Assembly (NCBI GenBank): GCA_010028225.1
Contig: RGOY01000033.1
Span: 1 to 10,559 of the forward strand
Reading direction: 5' to 3'
DNA: 10,559 bases
Source of the DNA: Actinomycetota bacterium
GTDB taxonomy: Bacteria > Actinomycetota > Actinomycetes > Nanopelagicales > Nanopelagicaceae
Position numbers and translations under genes: made by a program. Below are positions 6,583 through 10,559 of the stretch, in pieces (within the stretch, counting starts at the first letter, position 1; every line of letters begins with the position of its first letter). The notes beneath the pieces were generated by a model that searched no databases, had not been told where the DNA came from, and worked only from the letters and a program-made list of their open reading frames with translations.

Positions 6583-7518
6583 ATGACGAGTGACGCGACA
6601 TCCTTGATTTTCGTTGGTGGTACCGGCCGCAGTGGTACCACAATCATGGGACGAATGCTTAATCGTCATCGCAAAATTCGCGCCAGTAAACCGATAGAGA
6701 TCAAATTCTTGGCCGGCAACGCAGGGTTACTAGATCTTTTATATGGTCGAAGGCCTGAGGCCCGCGAGCGTAGAAACCGCAGTCTGCATAAAAGAATCCT
6801 CTCTGCATCAGATTTTGTCGACAACATTCTGCTCTGGCGAAAATTTGAGAGACGATTGAGGGGAAGTTGGTGGGCCCCGGAAACTGGATCAGGAAAAAGC
6901 CCAGGTTTATCGAGTGGCGTCTCGGAAGAGATACGTGAAGAAGCGCTCTCGGCTTTGAAATCTTCTAAGCGAGACCAACTTGAATCAGGGGCTCGCAGAT
7001 TCTTCTGGACCATGATTGATAGTCAAGTCAACAATTTTGGAGAGCCAATCTGGGTCGATACATCTCCACCGAATATCTTCCAAGCCGCACGTATTTATAA
7101 GTTTTTACCTCAAGCCAAATTCATACATATGAAGCGAGATGGACGTGACACGATTGCATCGGTTTTGAAAGAGCCTTGGGGTCCTAAAGATCCAATGAAG
7201 GCTATTTTCTGGTGGCGAAATAGAGTGAGAGAGTCACACCAAGCTCTGCTCTCGATTCCACCAGAGAGCTACATCGAGATCTATTTGGAGGAGTTCGCGG
7301 CTTTGGATCGCAACACGCAATACGCACGTGTCTTGTCTTTCTTAGACATTGAGGATGACCTGAACATGCGTGAGTTCTTCGAATCCGAGGTGAAGGCAGA
7401 GCGAATCTTGAATAGAAACTGGCGCGAGGCTTTTGCTCACCCAGCGGTCATGAGTAAGTTCAAGAAAATCCACGGCCAGCTTGAATCCGAGGGGATACCA
7501 ACCCAACTCTTCGATTAG
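6583..7518 (+). CDS. PAPS-dependent sulfotransferase family protein
   Basis: This 311-aa protein belongs to the P-loop-like sulfotransferase family, which transfers sulfate from 3'-phosphoadenylyl sulfate (PAPS) to a hydroxyl or amine. The 5'-phosphosulfate loop is FVGGTGRSGTTIMGRML (10-26). The 3'-phosphate site is FIHMKRDGRDTIASVL (180-195), with the conserved R185 and S193. Both are intact and correctly spaced. The internal region (about 55-135) is basic and polar and would shape the acceptor pocket. The C-terminal half has the usual W-containing helix (IFWWRNRVRESHQ) and YLEEF (234-238). No signal peptide is visible, so it should act in the cytoplasm. The acceptor could be a lipid, glycan or other small molecule. 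The start is ATG 6583 without a usable Shine-Dalgarno (AGG ends 1 nt before it), so leaderless translation is possible. The ChoD-like oxidase follows after about 28 bp on the same strand, suggesting an operon. Confidence 0.88.
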   Translation: MTSDATSLIFVGGTGRSGTTIMGRMLNRHRKIRASKPIEIKFLAGNAGLLDLLYGRRPEARERRNRSLHKRILSASDFVDNILLWRKFERRLRGSWWAPETGSGKSPGLSSGVSEEIREEALSALKSSKRDQLESGARRFFWTMIDSQVNNFGEPIWVDTSPPNIFQAARIYKFLPQAKFIHMKRDGRDTIASVLKEPWGPKDPMKAIFWWRNRVRESHQALLSIPPESYIEIYLEEFAALDRNTQYARVLSFLDIEDDLNMREFFESEVKAERILNRNWREAFAHPAVMSKFKKIHGQLESEGIPTQLFD

Positions 7519-7546
7519 AGGGCAATCGCCTCGCTACCATGTCCGG

Positions 7547-9214
7547 GTGTCAGATTTCGATGTATTAATCGTCGGTTCAGGTTTCGGTGGTTCTGTTGCG
7601 GCGCTTCGACTTGTCGAAAAAGGCTATCGCGTAGCTGTCATCGAGGCTGGAAGAAGATTTCGTGATGAAGATTTTCCAAAGACAAGTTGGCGAATCAGAA
7701 AGTTTCTCTACTTTCCGCGACTTGGGCTTCATGGAATCCAACGAATCCATGCGCTCCCTGATGTGTTGATCCTTGCTGGTGCCGGAGTCGGTGGCGGTTC
7801 ACTTGTCTATGCGAACACTCTTTATCGACCACCTGATTCTTATTTCAATGATCGTCAATGGTCAGCCATCACCGATTGGAAGAGCGAGCTTGATCCTTGG
7901 TATGACCAGGCGAGCCGGATGCTTGGGGTTGAGACCAATCCATTTCATTCACCGAGTGATGAGGCGATGAAAGAAGTAGCAAATGAGATGGGTGTTGGTG
8001 AGACATTCAAGCTCGCACCCCTGGGCGTACATTTTGGAAAAGCTGGAAAGGTTAGTGCCGATCCATATTTTGGTGGCGTTGGTCCAGAGCGACGTGGCTG
8101 CATTCAGTGCGGATCATGCATGACTGGGTGTCGAGAGAATGCAAAGAACACTCTGGTGAAGAACTATCTCTATCTCGCAGAAAATGCTGGTGCGAAAGTC
8201 TTCGCCAGTAGAACTGTTATTGGACTTGCACACGAAAACTCAGTGTGGAAGGTCAAGACGCGGTCAAGTGGCGCCTGGTTTGGACCGGGTAGAACTTTCA
8301 CCGCAGATCAAGTGATTGTCGCAGCAGGAACCTATAACACTCAGAAGTTACTGCACCGAATGCGATCGAGCGGATCACTTCCTAAGATCTCATCGACCCT
8401 TGGCAATCTCTCTCGGACCAATAGTGAATCGCTTACTGGCGCGATAATGAACGATAGAAAGATTGACTTCAGCCGTGGCGCAGCGATCACCTCTTCTTTC
8501 TTTCCCGATGAGCGGACCCATGTCGAGCCAGTCCGTTATGGCAAAGGAAGCAACTTGATGGGATTGCTTCAAACCATCATGACGGATGGATACAGTGCAA
8601 AAGAGAGGCGTCGTGCCTGGCTCAAATCCTTGGTGAGAAGGCCCTCACTTCTCGGCAAGATCTTGAATGTTAAACGCTGGAGTGAACGAGCAGTCATTGC
8701 TCTGGTGATGCAGAACGTTGATAGTTCAATCAGAGTGAAATCAAAGCGTGGAATATTTGGATGGCGGCTGACCTCTGAGAATGACTCAGAGCATCCCAAT
8801 GCGACCTATATTCCCGTTGCGAATGAAGTGGCACGAAAGATCGCGTCAAAGTATGGCGGTGAGGCTGGCGGTCACATTGGCGACTTGATTGATGCGCCAT
8901 TCACGGCACATTTTGTCGGTGGCTGTGTTATCGGAAGTGATGAATCCAAAGGTGTGATCGATCCGTATCACCGAGTCTGGAATTACCCGACTCTGCATAT
9001 CGTCGATGGCTCAACTCTGACCGCAAATCTAGGAGTTAATCCGTCTTTGACAATCACAGCACAAGCAGAGCGGGCGCTCTCGTTCTGGCCGAATAAAGGT
9101 GAAGCTGATCCAAGGCCGCCACAACGAAGCCCTTATCTTCGAATCAGAGCAGTCCCACCTAAGAACCCGGTTGTTCCCGAAGGCGCACCGGCAGTCCTAC
9201 GAGTCCCCTCGTAA
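7547..9214 (+). CDS. choD: ChoD-like GMC flavoprotein oxidoreductase (cholesterol oxidase family)
   Basis: This 555-aa FAD enzyme closely resembles mycobacterial ChoD over its whole length. It starts with DFDVLIVGSGFGGSVAAL (3-20), the FAD-binding G-x-G-x-x-G. Family hallmarks follow: EAGRRF (33-38), LAGAGVGGGSLVYANTLY (76-93), a four-cysteine cluster C185-x2-C188-x2-C191-x3-C195 followed by NAKNTLVKNYL, VEPVRYGKGSN (326-336), TAHFVGGCVIG (453-463) and VNPSLTITAQAERA (497-510). The expected reaction is oxidation of a 3-hydroxy-sterol or similar polycyclic alcohol. The physiological substrate of ChoD-type enzymes is uncertain, so the name marks similarity only. The GTG at 7547 gives the N-terminus typical of relatives, 28 bp after the sulfotransferase stop. 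A TTG at 7481 would add 22 unlikely residues overlapping that gene. No clear ribosome site precedes 7547. No Tat or Sec signal is present, so it is probably cytoplasmic. The last 18 bp overlap the convergent hydrolase. Confidence 0.92.
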   Translation: MSDFDVLIVGSGFGGSVAALRLVEKGYRVAVIEAGRRFRDEDFPKTSWRIRKFLYFPRLGLHGIQRIHALPDVLILAGAGVGGGSLVYANTLYRPPDSYFNDRQWSAITDWKSELDPWYDQASRMLGVETNPFHSPSDEAMKEVANEMGVGETFKLAPLGVHFGKAGKVSADPYFGGVGPERRGCIQCGSCMTGCRENAKNTLVKNYLYLAENAGAKVFASRTVIGLAHENSVWKVKTRSSGAWFGPGRTFTADQVIVAAGTYNTQKLLHRMRSSGSLPKISSTLGNLSRTNSESLTGAIMNDRKIDFSRGAAITSSFFPDERTHVEPVRYGKGSNLMGLLQTIMTDGYSAKERRRAWLKSLVRRPSLLGKILNVKRWSERAVIALVMQNVDSSIRVKSKRGIFGWRLTSENDSEHPNATYIPVANEVARKIASKYGGEAGGHIGDLIDAPFTAHFVGGCVIGSDESKGVIDPYHRVWNYPTLHIVDGSTLTANLGVNPSLTITAQAERALSFWPNKGEADPRPPQRSPYLRIRAVPPKNPVVPEGAPAVLRVPS

Positions 9215-10012
9215 TCTCTCGGTTTCGGCCTTTCGACGATTAGGCCACCGCGTCATCGGGTAGTGAACACCGCTTCGAAGATCTTGGTAGAAGTCTTTGA
9301 TTGCTGCTTGCGTCTGCGCTCGCTTCTCCTTTGGAACGTAGTGTGATGCTCCAGGAATTATTGCGAGCCTTGCATTAGGCAGTGCTTCGTACATCGAGAA
9401 GGTGTGCTCACTCGTGAAAGGTTCATCATCTCCTGCAAGTATCAATGTTGGTGCAGTTATCCGCCCCAAATCTTTAAGGGTGAGATTCGGCTCAGTCGCC
9501 CAGACTTCGTAGGCTTTACGCACGATCACTTCGAGTAACTCTGGATCTTGTCCAGATCGCTCTACAAACTTTGATTTATCTTCATCACTTATCTCGATAG
9601 TCAAGACATCGTGGATCGCCCCGCAGTCGTAGTGATAGTTCGCTCCAATGGCCACGATTGACTTCACCAGATCTGGCCGCTTGAGCGCAACATAGAGAGC
9701 AATAATTCCGCCATCACTCCACCCGATCAGGTGAGCTGGACCTTTGACAACATCTTCTAGATAGGCAATCGCTTCATCGCACTGAAAGTCGAAATGATAG
9801 AAACCTTCTCGTACCTTCGTTCGTCCATGAGCCGTTCGGTCATAACCATAGACATGAAATTCCTTCTTTATTGCAGGAAGAATTGCATGATCCCAATCTT
9901 CAGTCGCACTCAGTCCACCATGTAGAAGAACTACCTTCTCACTGCGAGCTTTGAAGAGCGGTTTGTACTCAACGCTCCACACTTGATGACCACGAAGGTC
10001 TATGTAGCTCAT
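9197..10012 (-). CDS. Alpha/beta-fold hydrolase
   Basis: This 271-aa protein has a complete alpha/beta hydrolase catalytic set. The oxyanion-hole motif is LLHGG (29-33), the nucleophile elbow GWSDGG (97-102, Ser99), the acid Asp lies in ILAGDDEPF (191-199) and the general base His224 in GASHYVP (221-227). YGYDRTAHGRT (55-65) is the usual strand-turn before the elbow. The cap region (about 125-180) is short. The length suits esterase, lactonase or C-C hydrolase families, and the substrate cannot be named. The C-terminal tail after about 245 is Arg-rich and probably disordered. The ATG at 10012 overlaps the stop of the upstream NADH dehydrogenase as ATGA, so the two are likely translationally coupled. 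GGATGG about 9 nt upstream may serve as ribosome site. Its 3' end overlaps choD by 18 bp on the opposite strand. Confidence 0.92.
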   Translation of the reverse strand: MSYIDLRGHQVWSVEYKPLFKARSEKVVLLHGGLSATEDWDHAILPAIKKEFHVYGYDRTAHGRTKVREGFYHFDFQCDEAIAYLEDVVKGPAHLIGWSDGGIIALYVALKRPDLVKSIVAIGANYHYDCGAIHDVLTIEISDEDKSKFVERSGQDPELLEVIVRKAYEVWATEPNLTLKDLGRITAPTLILAGDDEPFTSEHTFSMYEALPNARLAIIPGASHYVPKEKRAQTQAAIKDFYQDLRSGVHYPMTRWPNRRKAETERLRGDS

Positions 10013-10559
10013 ACCTCGGCACCATCCATGATGTGTCTATTTCCGCGATCAAAAGTAAGGTAATTCCAGGTCCAATCGGCCATCGTTCCTATCTTGTTGC
10101 GGCCACCGAGCAGATAGAAGAGATGTAACCAGAGCCAGGCGTACCAGGCGATGACACCGCTTTGCCGGTATCTGCCTACCTCCACTACTGCCTTATGTCG
10201 ACCGATTGTTGCCATCGAACCCTTATCTCGATACTTGAATTCCTCGATCTGCTTTCCCTCTGCAACGTTGGCAATCTGAGATGCAACGAATCGTGCCTGT
10301 TGCATTGCAACGGGTGCGACCATGGGAAGAAATCTGCCACTTTTATCTTTTGCTCCAGCGATATCTCCGATTGCCCAGATTGAGGGATAGTTTGCGACTT
10401 GAAGTGTGGGATCAATCTTCACACGGCCATTCTCTGTAGGGATAGATAACTTTTTCATTACAGGAACGCCAGTAACTCCTGCTGCCCAAATTGTTATATC
10501 TGAATCAAGTGGATCTGAGCCTTGAATCTCGATTCGGTCATGTCGGACTTTGGATACTT
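10009..10559 (-). CDS. ndh: Type II NADH dehydrogenase (NDH-2), C-terminal part; 5' end outside window
   Basis: The frame stays open to the right edge, so the visible 182 residues or so are the C-terminal portion of a longer protein; the internal ATG at 10458 is not the start. NDH-2 is a single-subunit, non-proton-pumping flavoenzyme that passes electrons from NADH to quinone at the inner face of the membrane. The visible part begins in the second nucleotide-binding domain, and ITIWAAGVTGVPV precedes the KKLSIPTENGRVKID segment. SIWAIGDIAG is the conserved FAD-contacting motif, and VAPVAMQQARFVA carries the A-x-Q-x-A quinone-side helix. Near the C-terminus, WYAWLWLHLFYLLGGRNKIGTMADWTWNYLTFDRGNRHI is the typical amphipathic membrane-binding region. 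All these match mycobacterial-type Ndh. It is transcribed toward, and overlaps by 4 bp (ATGA), the alpha/beta hydrolase, so both probably share one mRNA. Confidence 0.95.
   Translation of the reverse strand, partial: VSKVRHDRIEIQGSDPLDSDITIWAAGVTGVPVMKKLSIPTENGRVKIDPTLQVANYPSIWAIGDIAGAKDKSGRFLPMVAPVAMQQARFVASQIANVAEGKQIEEFKYRDKGSMATIGRHKAVVEVGRYRQSGVIAWYAWLWLHLFYLLGGRNKIGTMADWTWNYLTFDRGNRHIMDGAEV

Noticed and set aside
7481..7546. TTG start that would extend the ChoD-like protein by 22 residues into the sulfotransferase gene.
   Set aside because: Relatives begin right before the FAD-binding strand. The extension overlaps the previous gene and has no ribosome site.
9220..9250. Interrupted inverted repeat (CGG..GGCC / GGCC.CCG) just past the choD stop, considered as a terminator.
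   Set aside because: The arms are short and bulged, no T-tract follows, and the stretch is coding sequence of the alpha/beta hydrolase.

Overview
The window looks like a chromosomal stretch of an actinobacterium with moderate rather than high GC. The ppk–mutT1 pair has the same order and fused architecture as in mycobacteria. The Ppx is of the short mycobacterial Rv0496 type (DVGSNTVHL near the N-terminus, ICPWALREG near the C-terminus), and the flavoprotein is very close to mycobacterial ChoD. Moderate GC, short intergenic gaps and compact genes would suit a small-genome aquatic actinobacterium (acI/Nanopelagicales-like). That placement is inference. I see no mobile element, CRISPR array, rRNA or tRNA.

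Layout, left to right. The C-terminal part of an MFS-type transporter runs off the left edge, followed by a GNAT acetyltransferase. Next is a two-gene operon, ppk (polyphosphate kinase) and mutT1 (Nudix fused to a SixA-type histidine phosphatase), joined by a GTGA overlap. It converges, 7 bp apart, on a leftward pair made of a 506-aa GT-B glycosyltransferase and ppx (exopolyphosphatase). A 123-bp divergent region separates the glycosyltransferase from a rightward pair, a PAPS-type sulfotransferase and a ChoD-like GMC flavoprotein oxidoreductase. choD overlaps tail to tail by 18 bp with a leftward alpha/beta hydrolase. The hydrolase is in turn coupled by an ATGA overlap to a type II NADH dehydrogenase that runs off the right edge.

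How it may work together. The centre is a polyphosphate synthesis and breakdown module (Ppk, Ppx) with a Nudix/phosphatase enzyme. The main regulatory observation is that two non-coding stretches carry 11-bp-period direct repeats built on GTTCAC. One lies just before the preferred ppk start (GTTCACT/ATTCACT). The other lies on the minus strand before the glycosyltransferase–ppx pair (GTTCACG twice), where it also supplies the -35 region of a plausible promoter. This is the architecture of actinobacterial PhoP/RegX3 PHO boxes. I infer that ppk–mutT1 and the glycosyltransferase–ppx operon may be phosphate-starvation genes. The glycosyltransferase, and possibly the divergent sulfotransferase, would then be candidates for phosphate-sparing envelope remodelling. 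The acceptors of both transferases cannot be read from the sequence.
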